From Bacillota bacterium (GTDB lineage Bacteria > Bacillota_A > Clostridia > Christensenellales > Aristaeellaceae), in the NCBI GenBank assembly GCA_023421735.1, contig JAEZSP010000056.1:1-64000 (forward strand): DNA of 64,000 nt. Reading direction: 5' to 3'. The notes below the pieces were generated by a model. It did not search any database, had not been told where the DNA came from, and worked only from the letters and a program-made list of their open reading frames with translations. The translations under genes were made by a program, and so were the position numbers. Positions 50,708 through 59,746 of this stretch are shown here, one piece after another. Numbering within the stretch: the first letter of the stretch is position 1; each line of letters begins with the position of its first letter.

Positions 50708-51617
50708 GTTTGCCGCGCCCCGCGAGGAGCGGCTCGACGTGCTTTTGTCGGAACAGGCGGACATCACGCGTTCGCGTGCGGCGGCACTCATCAAGGAGGG
50801 ACGGGCGTCGGTCGCGGGTGATGTGCCGGCGAAGGCGGGGCACAAGGTGCGGGTGGGGGAGCCCATCATTCTGGAAATTCCAGATCCCGCGCCCGCGCGT
50901 GCCGTGGCACAGAACATCGAGGTCGACGTGCTCTATCAGGATGCCGACCTTGCGGTCGTCCTCAAACCATCCGGTATGGTGGCGCATCCGGCGGTCGGGA
51001 ATCCGGACGGCACACTCGTGAACGCGCTTCTGGCGAAACTCGACAGCCTCTCCGGCATCGGCGGGGAGCTTCGCCCCGGGCTCGTTCACCGGATCGACCG
51101 GGATACCTCGGGGCTTCTCCTGATCGCAAAAAATGACCGCACACATGTCTTTTTGTCCGAGCAGATTGCAGCGCATACTGTCGAACGCGCATACTGGGCG
51201 ATTGTCGAGGGCGGCATGAAGGAGGACGATGGCTTCGTCGAGGGGCCCATCGGACGCCACCCCGCCGATCGCAAGAAGATGGCGATTGTCCGGGGCGGAC
51301 GCGCGGCGCGCACGAATTGGCGGGTTGAAGAACGCCTGCGCGGCGCGACGCTGCTCGAATGCAGACTCACGACGGGGCGCACACACCAGATCCGCGTACA
51401 TATGGCATCCATCGGCCATCCGGTGCTGGGCGATCCAACCTACGGCCACAAAAAACCTGCTTTTGCGGTGAAGGGCGGGCAGCTGCTGCACGCCTACAAG
51501 CTCGGGTTCGTTCATCCGACCACAGGGGAGCATCTACTCTTCACGGTTCCTCCGGAACCGCGGTTTCTCGACTGGTATCATAAATTGGGAGGAAATTCGG
51601 ATGCGCTATTCACTTGA
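50694..51617 (+). CDS. rluD: RluA/RluD-family 23S rRNA pseudouridine synthase
   Basis: 307 residues. N-terminal S4 domain (RLDVLLSEQADITRSRAAAL, IKEGRASVAG), catalytic LVHRIDRDTSGLLLIAKND with the essential Asp, and RLTTGRTHQIRVHMASIGHP. The ATG at 50694 lies inside lspA (14-base overlap). Usual partner of lspA in Bacillota. Confidence 0.95.
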   Translation: MRLIEFAAPREERLDVLLSEQADITRSRAAALIKEGRASVAGDVPAKAGHKVRVGEPIILEIPDPAPARAVAQNIEVDVLYQDADLAVVLKPSGMVAHPAVGNPDGTLVNALLAKLDSLSGIGGELRPGLVHRIDRDTSGLLLIAKNDRTHVFLSEQIAAHTVERAYWAIVEGGMKEDDGFVEGPIGRHPADRKKMAIVRGGRAARTNWRVEERLRGATLLECRLTTGRTHQIRVHMASIGHPVLGDPTYGHKKPAFAVKGGQLLHAYKLGFVHPTTGEHLLFTVPPEPRFLDWYHKLGGNSDALFT

Positions 51618-53835
51618 CGGGACATGGAAACTCAGATATCATCCCGAAAAACGGGATATGCCGGATGACGCGCACTGGCCCGAGATCCCGGCGGAAGTGC
51701 CGGGAAATGTGGAGCTCGATCTGTTCCGCGCGGGCGTCGAGGGGGATCCCTTTTATGACGAAAACATCTACGATTATCGAAAGTATGAGTTTTACCGCTT
51801 CGTGTACGAGCGGACGTTTGCGTTGCCTGCGATCACAGGCGGTAAGCCCATCCTCGTCTTCGAGGGACTCAATACATATGCGGATGTATTTGTGAACGGG
51901 AAAAAGGTGGGGCATGCGGAAAACATGCTCGTTTCCCAGTCCTTTGATGTATCGGATGCCGTCCAAACGGGCGAGAATGCGATCCGGGTGGTCATCTACG
52001 CGGCCTCGAACATCGCGCGCCAAAAGGACTATCCCGTGAGCGTCTCGAGCGGACACGAGGACAGCGACGAATACATTCGCCAACGCAAGCCCCCGCACAG
52101 CTTTGGTTGGGATATCATGCCGCGCTTCCCCTCGGCGGGCATGTGGCGCGGCGTGTATGTGGAAATTGAAAAGCCGACGCGCCTCATCCAGACCTATTAT
52201 GCGACGCTTACAGCCGATGAAGCGTGTGCGACGCTCGTCTACAAGTATCGCTTTGCCACCGATGCGGACACCCTCGACGGATTCCAGATTCGCGTGACGG
52301 TGGGCGATCAATCCGTCACGAAAAACGCCTTCTTTGTCAGCGGCGAAGGAAACATCACGGTCGAAAACCCCCGGCTCTGGTGGCCGCGCGGCTACGGCGC
52401 GCAGGCGCTCTACGATGTGAAGATGGAGCTGCTCCAAGAAGGTGCGGTCATGGACGAGAAGACCGAGCGCATCGGCATTCGCACCGTCGAAATTGACCAC
52501 AAGATGCTGCCCGGCGACGCCGGCGAATTCCTCATCAAGGTCAACGGCTGTCCGATCCTCGCAAAGGGGTCAAACTGGGTTCCGCTTGACGCCATGCACA
52601 GCCGCGATGCCGGGCGCTATGCCCGCGCGTTGGCGCTGTTTTACGAGGCAGGCTGCAATATCGCCCGTTGCTGGGGCGGCAACGTCTACGAGGATCACCA
52701 GTTCTACGACCTCTGCGATGAATACGGCATTCTCGTATGGCAGGATTTCACCATGGCATGCGCGATCTATCCGCAGGATCGGGCATTTTTGGATATCATG
52801 GAGGATGAGGCGACGCGCGTGATCCGCAAGTTGCGCAATCACCCCTCGATTCTTCTGTGGGCGGGCGACAACGAGGTGGACGAGGCCTATGTCTGGCATG
52901 GATACAAACCCATCGGCAACCGCTATAATGCCGTGACGCGCGAGGCGCTGCCGCGTGCCGTCCGGCTGAACGACCCCTTCCGCATGTTTTTGCCCTCTTC
53001 CCCGTACATCGATTTCGACGTGCCGCGCTATGAGGTGCCGGAACAGCATAACTGGGGCGCACGGGCATATTTCAAGGACGACTTCTATAAGCACTCAAAC
53101 GCGCACTTCATCAGCGAATGCGGCTATCACGGCTGCCCCGCGCCGCAGTCGCTTGCAAAGTTTATGCCGGCCGACAAGCTTTGGCCGATGCATCATTCCG
53201 TGTGGGATACGCATGACACGGATTACATGCCCAAGGGCGGGCGCGGATACAACAGAAACCAATTAATGGCGGATCAGGTTCAGATCATGTTCGGCTTCGT
53301 GCCGGACGATCTCGCCGAATTCTCGCTGCTCTCGCAGGTCGTGCAGGCGGAGGCGAAAAAATTCTTTATCGAGCGCACGCGCATCAAAAAGTGGCGGCGC
53401 GCGGGCATCATTTGGTGGAACATGCTCGACGGCTGGCCGCAGATTTCAGACGCCGTCGTCGATTACTACTTTGTTAAAAAGCGGGCCTTTCACTACATCA
53501 AGCGCGTGCAGGAACCCGTTTGCGTGATGATGGACGAGTTGGTCGATTGGGGGCACGCGGTCATTCTCGGAAACGACAGCCGGGCGCACGCGGATGTCAC
53601 ATATACCCTTACGGATGCGGATACGGGCGAGGTGCTTCTCTCGGGTTGCGCGCACGCGAACCCCAACGAGAATGTGACCCTCGCATCCGTACGCGTTCTG
53701 GCGGGCGCCCAGCGCCTCATCCTGATTCGTTGGACGTGCTGCGGAAAAACCTACTTCAATCACTACATCACCGGTTATCCCCACTTCGACGCAGCGCGCA
53801 TGAAGCATTGGCTTTCGCTGATCGACGCGCAGTAA
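51601..53835 (+). CDS. GH2-family glycosidase (beta-mannosidase-like)
   Basis: 744 residues: jelly-roll sugar-binding domain (about 1-170), immunoglobulin-like domain, TIM barrel (about 290-600) and a C-terminal beta domain. Acid/base Glu in LLWAGDNEVDEAY, nucleophile Glu in HFISECGYHGCPAP; VPGNVELDLFRAG and ILAKGSNWVPLDAM are typical of the beta-mannosidase branch. No signal peptide, so it cleaves imported oligosaccharides. The ATG at 51601 follows GGGAGG and overlaps rluD by 17 bases. Confidence 0.92.
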   Translation: MRYSLDGTWKLRYHPEKRDMPDDAHWPEIPAEVPGNVELDLFRAGVEGDPFYDENIYDYRKYEFYRFVYERTFALPAITGGKPILVFEGLNTYADVFVNGKKVGHAENMLVSQSFDVSDAVQTGENAIRVVIYAASNIARQKDYPVSVSSGHEDSDEYIRQRKPPHSFGWDIMPRFPSAGMWRGVYVEIEKPTRLIQTYYATLTADEACATLVYKYRFATDADTLDGFQIRVTVGDQSVTKNAFFVSGEGNITVENPRLWWPRGYGAQALYDVKMELLQEGAVMDEKTERIGIRTVEIDHKMLPGDAGEFLIKVNGCPILAKGSNWVPLDAMHSRDAGRYARALALFYEAGCNIARCWGGNVYEDHQFYDLCDEYGILVWQDFTMACAIYPQDRAFLDIMEDEATRVIRKLRNHPSILLWAGDNEVDEAYVWHGYKPIGNRYNAVTREALPRAVRLNDPFRMFLPSSPYIDFDVPRYEVPEQHNWGARAYFKDDFYKHSNAHFISECGYHGCPAPQSLAKFMPADKLWPMHHSVWDTHDTDYMPKGGRGYNRNQLMADQVQIMFGFVPDDLAEFSLLSQVVQAEAKKFFIERTRIKKWRRAGIIWWNMLDGWPQISDAVVDYYFVKKRAFHYIKRVQEPVCVMMDELVDWGHAVILGNDSRAHADVTYTLTDADTGEVLLSGCAHANPNENVTLASVRVLAGAQRLILIRWTCCGKTYFNHYITGYPHFDAARMKHWLSLIDAQ

Positions 53836-54919
53836 AAAGTCCGGTGCTCCGTCCATGACAGAAGCCGTGAAGTCGGACGCGTCCCTTTGCTCCCGATTCG
53901 AAGCTTGGGACGAAAGGATCCGCCGGGAATGCGGGATCTGTCGTGGATGGGGCGACCGCTTTGGAATGGCAAATTTGGGATTTCCCGGATGATCGCACAA
54001 GCGCAAAACAGCAAGAAGCGCCGTTTGATAGCCGTATGCCGACGACGTGTGTGACTGAAAAAGCACAATGTCCGCCAAGGGCGCACAAGCGCATTCCGGA
54101 CGGTTTGGAGGGACACGCGACGCGGATTGTTTCCGTGCGTTATGAGAGATTTGTACATATGCCAATCAAATAGAAGAAGAAAAGCCGCATCGCGTCCCCC
54201 TTTTTCGACCATGGGACCGGAAAGCGGGAAATAAGCGTACAGAAATTGGGGTTTTTGTCGAGTGTTTTGCGGATGAGCCCGCAAATTCTGCCAACTTTTT
54301 CGCCATTTGATCTATATGTGCTGACCGAGGGAGAACGCGCTTGCCGCGCCTGCGTTGGCGATCCCGCGCGGCGATCGCGCACGAGATCGCGTGGAGGATC
54401 GTTTGTATGTCCAATATACATGTGATCTGTCTTGACAGTGCGACAAAAAAATCTCAGCAAGATACATATATTTATGAGGCGCTCTTTCCTGATTAACGCG
54501 CCGAATGCACAGTTTCGCGGCGATTGACGCACGACATCGTTTCCTATTATTCGGGCCGGGCGACACGCGTTTCGTTCGGCAGGCGCAGGGAAGAGGCATG
54601 TCTGCCAGATTTTACCGCCGCGCCCTTTATACAAGAGGAATGTACGCAATGAATACATTTGTGTCAGATCAGGTTAGGCGCAAAATACAAATGTTGTGCA
54701 ATATGAAGCGGTTTAAGGCGGTGGATTGATCAAGCTTACTGGTATTTTGATCTTTATGTGTTGACAATTGCGTGTGTTTAAAATATAATTAAATTACCGT
54801 GAATGACGCGCCCGACGGAATCGGTATGCGCATGCGCGCAAAAGCGCCGCATGCCCGTAGGGTGCGCACATGAACCAGTTTGGGCAATCAGCCCGAAATC
54901 ACACAAGGAGGAAGGAAAT
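53836..54919 (+). other. 1.1-kb gene-free region ahead of the peptide-transporter operon
   Basis: No convincing coding sequence on either strand; open frames here are short, poorly initiated and overlap one another. Composition shifts to A+T from about 54400 on. A TTGACA occurs at 54432 without a matching -10. The operon promoter is at 54761. The 120-base leader after it contains GGGC-AATCA-GCCC near 54885 and a GCGCATGCGC palindrome near 54828. Such a long spacer is exceptional in this compact segment. Confidence 0.55.
54761..54789 (+). promoter_or_regulatory. Perfect consensus promoter of the ABC importer operon
   Basis: TTGACA (54761-54766), exactly 17 bases, TATAAT (54784-54789). The predicted leader is about 120 bases. 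This is the strongest promoter in the window by sequence. Confidence 0.9.
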
Positions 54920-56842
54920 ATGACCAAAAGAGTATCTCTGGTACTCGCCCTGGCGCTCGTCGTTGCCATGATGATCCCGTCGTTCGCTTCCGCGGAAGCG
55001 ATGACCGACGTTGGCACGCCCCGCGCGCAGACCCTCATCTGTGAGCCCGACGCCGACGTTTACGCCAACCCGGGTCAGTTCAACCCTTACATGACCGGCA
55101 CCCAGGCTTCCTGGGGCATGCATCAGATCATGTGGTCGGACGGTCTGTGGGAGATCAACACCATGGAAGGCACGACCATCCCGACGGTCGCGGCCGATCT
55201 CGCTGTCCCCAACGAGGACTTCACCGAGTGGACCATCACGATCCGCGAGGGCCTCAAGTGGTCAGACGGCAACGATCTGGATGCCAACGATGTTCTGTTC
55301 ACCTTCAACATGATCATGAACACCGAGAATCTCGGCGACCACACCTACTACAACAGCCTCTTCACCGGCGCCGAGCTGGTCGATGATTACACGCTGAAGG
55401 TCTTCTGCAAGGCGCCCTTCACCCGTATCATGACCACCCTGGGCGTCAACCTCTGGGGCTGCGGCTTCCGCGTCGTCCCCGAGCACGTGTACAGCCAGGT
55501 CGAGGACGTCCTTTCCTTTAAGGACAGCGAGCCCCTCGCAGTCGAGCAGTACGTCGTGAAAGAGTACGACGATCTGGGCACCTGGATCCTCTACGAGAAG
55601 CGCGCCGACTGGGATGCCACCCCCACCGGAATCCTCTACGGCGAGCCCGTTCCCCAGTACGTCCTCTATCGCGTGTTCGGCAACACCGAGTCCCGCGTGA
55701 TGGCGATGATCAACAACGAAGTCGACGTCATGAACGAAGTTTCCTATGAGGATCTTCTGACCATGCTCGATTCCTCGGAGACCGTCCGCGGCTGGTACAA
55801 GGATTATCCCTATGCCAACACCGACGACGCCTGCTCCAAGGGCGTGAACTTCAACTGCGCGATCGAGCCCTTCAACGACGTCAACGTCCGCTGGGCGCTC
55901 ACGCTGTGCTGCGACTGGGTCGAGGTTTCGGAGAACATCTTCGAGGGCATCGGCCGCATGTCCCCCCTGAACGTGCCCTCCATCACCCCCATGGAGAACC
56001 TCTATGTCAAGCCCATGCAGGAGTGGCTCCAGGCCTTCACGATCCCGGGTACCGACATCAAGGTCTATGACCCGAATTTCGCCATGACCCTGGCTGCGGC
56101 CCTCATCGAGGACTACGGCTATGATCTGGGCGGCTATTCCGAGGACGAGCTGAAGACCATGTTCGGCTCCGGCTACTACCGCACCGACGTCGAGGCCGCC
56201 ACCGAGCTTCTGCTCGCAGCGGGCGACTTCGAGCTCACGGACGGCAAGTGGTTCTATAAGGGCGAGCCGTGGACCATCGAGGTTCTCGTGCATCCCGAGG
56301 ATTCCTCCACGCAGGCTTCCCGTTCGGGCAAGGCCATCGCGGATCAGTGGTCGAAGTTCGGCGTCACCGTCGAAGTGACCACCCTGACCGGCGCAGACAT
56401 CGGCACCCGCGTCAACCTCGGCGACTTCCAGGTCGACGACGGCTGGCCCACCTGCTCCTCCTACCGTCAGGACTTCTACAACAACGTCTCCGGCTGGAAC
56501 TCCGAGACCTTCAACTACGCAATCGGCGAGACCGCGACCGGCGTCTCCGGCTACCGTGCGTACGCCTCCAATCCGGAGCTGTCCGCCCAGATCACCGAAG
56601 TTCTCAAGGCCGCCGAGAAGGTCGATCCCGACAGCGAGGAGTGCTACGAGCTGATGACCCAGTTCCTCAAGCTCGCCTTCGAAATGCACTACAACATCAC
56701 CGTGCAGGCCGGCACCAAGATCGTTCCGGTCAACGAGGCCTACTGGACCAACTTCCCGACCGCCGAGAACCCCTACGAAGGTCCGTGGTGGTGGTGGTCC
56801 AACTTCAAGTTCACCGTTGCCCAGCTGAAGCCCGTCGAGTAA
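54920..56842 (+). CDS. Family 5 extracellular solute-binding protein (oligopeptide type)
   Basis: 640 residues. Signal peptide (MTKRVSLVLALALVVAMMIP then SFASA, cleavage near 25-26) and an SBP-5 body: FNPYMTGTQASWGMHQIMWS, EWTITIREGLKWSDGNDLDA, DVLFTFNMIM, AFTRIMTTLG. There is no lipobox Cys near the cleavage site; the first Cys is residue 38. Gram-positive binding proteins are usually lipoproteins, so anchoring must be different. Codon use is extremely biased to C-ending codons, indicating abundant product. The ATG at 54920 follows AAGGAGGAAGG. Ligand may be a peptide or oligosaccharide. Confidence 0.93.
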   Translation: MTKRVSLVLALALVVAMMIPSFASAEAMTDVGTPRAQTLICEPDADVYANPGQFNPYMTGTQASWGMHQIMWSDGLWEINTMEGTTIPTVAADLAVPNEDFTEWTITIREGLKWSDGNDLDANDVLFTFNMIMNTENLGDHTYYNSLFTGAELVDDYTLKVFCKAPFTRIMTTLGVNLWGCGFRVVPEHVYSQVEDVLSFKDSEPLAVEQYVVKEYDDLGTWILYEKRADWDATPTGILYGEPVPQYVLYRVFGNTESRVMAMINNEVDVMNEVSYEDLLTMLDSSETVRGWYKDYPYANTDDACSKGVNFNCAIEPFNDVNVRWALTLCCDWVEVSENIFEGIGRMSPLNVPSITPMENLYVKPMQEWLQAFTIPGTDIKVYDPNFAMTLAAALIEDYGYDLGGYSEDELKTMFGSGYYRTDVEAATELLLAAGDFELTDGKWFYKGEPWTIEVLVHPEDSSTQASRSGKAIADQWSKFGVTVEVTTLTGADIGTRVNLGDFQVDDGWPTCSSYRQDFYNNVSGWNSETFNYAIGETATGVSGYRAYASNPELSAQITEVLKAAEKVDPDSEECYELMTQFLKLAFEMHYNITVQAGTKIVPVNEAYWTNFPTAENPYEGPWWWWSNFKFTVAQLKPVE

Positions 56843-56915
56843 TCGCTTCAAAAAGGTAACCGAAACTGGCGACCGCCCGCCTTGCGGCGGGCGGTCGTAT
56901 AAGGGGTGCGAATAG

Positions 56916-57908
56916 ATGAAATTTGCAAAGTATCTCGGCGGCAGGGTACTTTCGTGGTTTATGGTGATATTCATCGGCGTATCATTCATGTTTTTTATCC
57001 CACGATTCTTCCCCTCGGATCCCGTCGAGAGCTATATTCAGCAGATGCTTTCGAGGACGAGCCTTCAGGCGGAGGTCGTGGTATCGCTGCGCGAGCAGCT
57101 GCGCGAGCAGTACGGCCTGGAGGGCACCATCTGGGAGCAGTATGCGAACTTTCTCAGGGGCGCCGTCCAATTTGATTTTGGCCCGTCGCTCATGAGCTTC
57201 CCGACGAGCGCGTCCTCCATCGTGGCGCGGTATCTTCCGTATACGGTCGGGCTCTCTCTGACGACGACACTGATTTCGTGGATCATCGGCAACGCCATCG
57301 GAATTCTGGCCGGATTCAGGAAGAACAAACTGTCCTCCGTCATTTTGGAGTACGTCGCGATCTTCCTGTATCCGATTCCGTATTTTATTCTGGCGCTTGT
57401 CGTGCAGATATTCCTGTGTTACATTTTGAAGCTGTTCCCCATCACCGCCACGATCCTGACGCGGGGAACCTTCGCCCAGTATATCACAAGCCTCGTGCGC
57501 TCGTCGCTTCTGCCCGCGCTCACGATGGTGCTGGTCGGCTTCGGCTGGTGGGTCATCAGCATGAAGGCGGTCTCGTCGGATACTGCGCAGGAAGAGTTCG
57601 TGCGCTACGCGCGCTACCGCGGCATCCGCGAGGGGCGCATCGCGCGCAAGTACGTCTTCCGAAATTCCATCCTCCCGCAGGTATCGGGCCTCGCGATCAG
57701 CCTGGGCGGCATATTCGGCGGCGCGCTGATGACCGAGATCATCTTCCAGTATCCCGGCGTCGGTCAGCTCGTCCAAAAGGCCATCATGCAGGCAGATTAT
57801 AACATGATCATGGCCACCGTTTCCATTTCAATCATCGCGATTGCATCGGCGACGCTGATCGCGGATCTTCTCTATCCGCTGATTGATCCGCGCGTCCGCT
57901 ATTCTTAA
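56916..57908 (+). CDS. ABC importer permease (DppB/OppB type)
   Basis: 330 residues, six membrane helices. N-terminal helix FAKYLGGRVLSWFMVIFIGV, an extracytoplasmic loop, and the EAA motif region YRGIREGRIARKYVFRNSIL that contacts the ATPase. 73 bases after the binding protein, with a GC-rich hairpin (GCCCGCC and GGCGGGC arms, about 56873-56893) between them, which may stabilise the upstream message and set higher SBP levels. Confidence 0.94.
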   Translation: MKFAKYLGGRVLSWFMVIFIGVSFMFFIPRFFPSDPVESYIQQMLSRTSLQAEVVVSLREQLREQYGLEGTIWEQYANFLRGAVQFDFGPSLMSFPTSASSIVARYLPYTVGLSLTTTLISWIIGNAIGILAGFRKNKLSSVILEYVAIFLYPIPYFILALVVQIFLCYILKLFPITATILTRGTFAQYITSLVRSSLLPALTMVLVGFGWWVISMKAVSSDTAQEEFVRYARYRGIREGRIARKYVFRNSILPQVSGLAISLGGIFGGALMTEIIFQYPGVGQLVQKAIMQADYNMIMATVSISIIAIASATLIADLLYPLIDPRVRYS

Positions 57909-57923
57909 AGGGGGCATAAGGAT

Positions 57924-58766
57924 ATGAGTAAGATTTGGAAAAACACCTCTGCCCGCTTCAAGATCGGTTTTTTCGTGGTCGCGGTTCTCATTATCTGTGC
58001 GTTCATCGTGACGCTATTTTACACGGGACCCAATATTACGGAGTATAACTCCTACAAGAAAAACCTGCCCATCAGCGCGCAGCACCTTCTGGGCACGACG
58101 TCGCTTGGACAGGATACCTTCTGGATGTTGGCCTTCTCCCTTCGCAATTCCATCACCATCGGCGTCATCGTCGGCATCTTCGGTACCGTCGTCGGCGTCC
58201 TCTATGGTCTGATTGCGGGCTTTGTGGGCGGCACGATGGACAGGATTATGATGACGGTTTCGGATACCTTCATCGTCATTCCGTCACTGCCTGTTTTGAT
58301 CCTCATGACATCCCTCATGAGCGGATCACTTTCGGTTCTCCCCATTGCGATCGTTCTATCAATGTTCGCATGGGCGCACCCATCGCGCCACGTGCGCGCG
58401 ATGTGCCTCTCCCTCAGGGAGCGCGACTTTATTTCGACCGCGCGATTCTCGGGCGAGGGCATTTTGCAGATTGTCGTGACGGAAATCCTGCCCTACCTTC
58501 TCACTTGGTCGCTTTCAAACTTTATGAACGCGATTCTGGTTGCCATCGGTCAGGAGTCGAGCCTTGCGGTTCTGGGTCTTTCGTCCTCGACGCTGCCGAC
58601 CCTCGGCAATATGATTCAGTGGTCGCGCGACAGAAACGCCATCATGGCGAAAAAATGGCTCTGGATCGGTTCTCCGATCACGACGACCATCATTCTGTTT
58701 ATCTCGCTGTTCATGCTCATTACGGGCTACAACGAGTACATTTCCAAGAAGAGAGGTAGATTGTAA
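57924..58766 (+). CDS. ABC importer permease (DppC/OppC type)
   Basis: 280 residues with six helices, HLLGTTSLGQDTFWMLAFSL start pattern of DppC and EAA region LSLRERDFISTARFSGEGIL. Forms the membrane channel with the preceding permease. Its stop overlaps the next start by one base (TAATG). Confidence 0.94.
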   Translation: MSKIWKNTSARFKIGFFVVAVLIICAFIVTLFYTGPNITEYNSYKKNLPISAQHLLGTTSLGQDTFWMLAFSLRNSITIGVIVGIFGTVVGVLYGLIAGFVGGTMDRIMMTVSDTFIVIPSLPVLILMTSLMSGSLSVLPIAIVLSMFAWAHPSRHVRAMCLSLRERDFISTARFSGEGILQIVVTEILPYLLTWSLSNFMNAILVAIGQESSLAVLGLSSSTLPTLGNMIQWSRDRNAIMAKKWLWIGSPITTTIILFISLFMLITGYNEYISKKRGRL

Positions 58767-59746
58767 TGCTGAAAATTGACCATCTTACCGCTTCTTATAA
58801 GACGATGGATGGAAATGTGGTCGCCGTAGAAGATTGTAACTTCGAGGTGTATGACAACGAGATCTTCGGCATCGCGGGCGAGTCCGGCTGTGGCAAGTCA
58901 ACGATCATGAAGGCCATGTACGACATCATCGAGTTCCCTCTTGAGGTGGACAAAGGCCGCGTCGTCATTACGGGTAAAAAGGATGGGAAGGCTTTCGAGT
59001 ACGAGACGGGTCAGATCCGAAAGACCTGGTGGAACAACATTTCCTACGTTCCGCAGGCCGCCATGTCGGTTCTCAATCCCATCGCGCGACTGAAAAATCA
59101 GTTTCTCGATTCCATTCCGGAAGCCGACAAGAAGCGTGAAAAGCCCGAGCAGACGGTCAAGCGCGTGCAGGATTATCTCGTCGCGCTGAACCTTTCTCCG
59201 GATGTCCTGGATTCCTATCCTTTCCAGCTCTCGGGCGGCATGCGCCAGAGAGTGATCATCGCGCTTGCGACGTTCATGAACCCGAACATTGTGCTCGCGG
59301 ATGAGCCGACCACCGCACTGGACGTCGTGGTGCAGCGCGGCATCCTGATGCTTCTGATGAGGCTTCAGAAACAGCTTCAGAATACGATGATCTTCGTCAG
59401 CCACGATTTGGGCGTGCATTATCAAATCACGGACCGCATCGCGATCATGTATTCTGGCAAGATCATGGAAATCGGCAAGACGACCGAGATGTTTGCCAAT
59501 CCCATGCACCCCTATACGTCGATGCTCATCAACGCCCTTCCCCGCGTCGGCGATAAAACCGAACGCGAGGGCATTAAGGGCGAACCGCCGTCCCTTCGGA
59601 ATCCGCCTCCCGGATGCCGCTTCGCGCCGCGTTGCCCGAAGGCATTTGGGTTGTGCACGCAGGCCGTGCCCGAATTCCGCGAGGTCGCGCCCGGCCGCTT
59701 TGCCGCGTGCCATCTTCTGAATAAGGAGGGGAATTCGAATGGCTGA
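58766..59746 (+). CDS. ABC importer ATPase (DppD/OppD type)
   Basis: 326 residues, normal length. Walker [16 protein letters not shown]-loop [13 protein letters not shown], signature [15 protein letters not shown], Walker [14 protein letters not shown]-loop FVSHDLGVH, and the C-terminal oligopeptide-transporter extension with [14 protein letters not shown]ys motif that may bind an iron-sulfur cluster. Overlaps the next gene by eight bases. Confidence 0.95.
   Translation: MLKIDHLTASYKTMDGNVVAVEDCNFEVYDNEIFGIAGESGCGKSTIMKAMYDIIEFPLEVDKGRVVITGKKDGKAFEYETGQIRKTWWNNISYVPQAAMSVLNPIARLKNQFLDSIPEADKKREKPEQTVKRVQDYLVALNLSPDVLDSYPFQLSGGMRQRVIIALATFMNPNIVLADEPTTALDVVVQRGILMLLMRLQKQLQNTMIFVSHDLGVHYQITDRIAIMYSGKIMEIGKTTEMFANPMHPYTSMLINALPRVGDKTEREGIKGEPPSLRNPPPGCRFAPRCPKAFGLCTQAVPEFREVAPGRFAACHLLNKEGNSNG

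Noticed and set aside
53846..54600. Decayed protein gene in the 1.1-kb spacer
   Set aside because: Translations of all frames gave no recognisable family fragment.
54642..54729. Short plus-strand frame starting near 54642 ahead of the importer operon
   Set aside because: Weak ribosome site, upstream of the consensus promoter, no similarity recognised.
55262..56989. 575-codon minus-strand open frame opposite the binding-protein gene
   Set aside because: Antisense shadow of a highly biased gene; no plausible start or domain.
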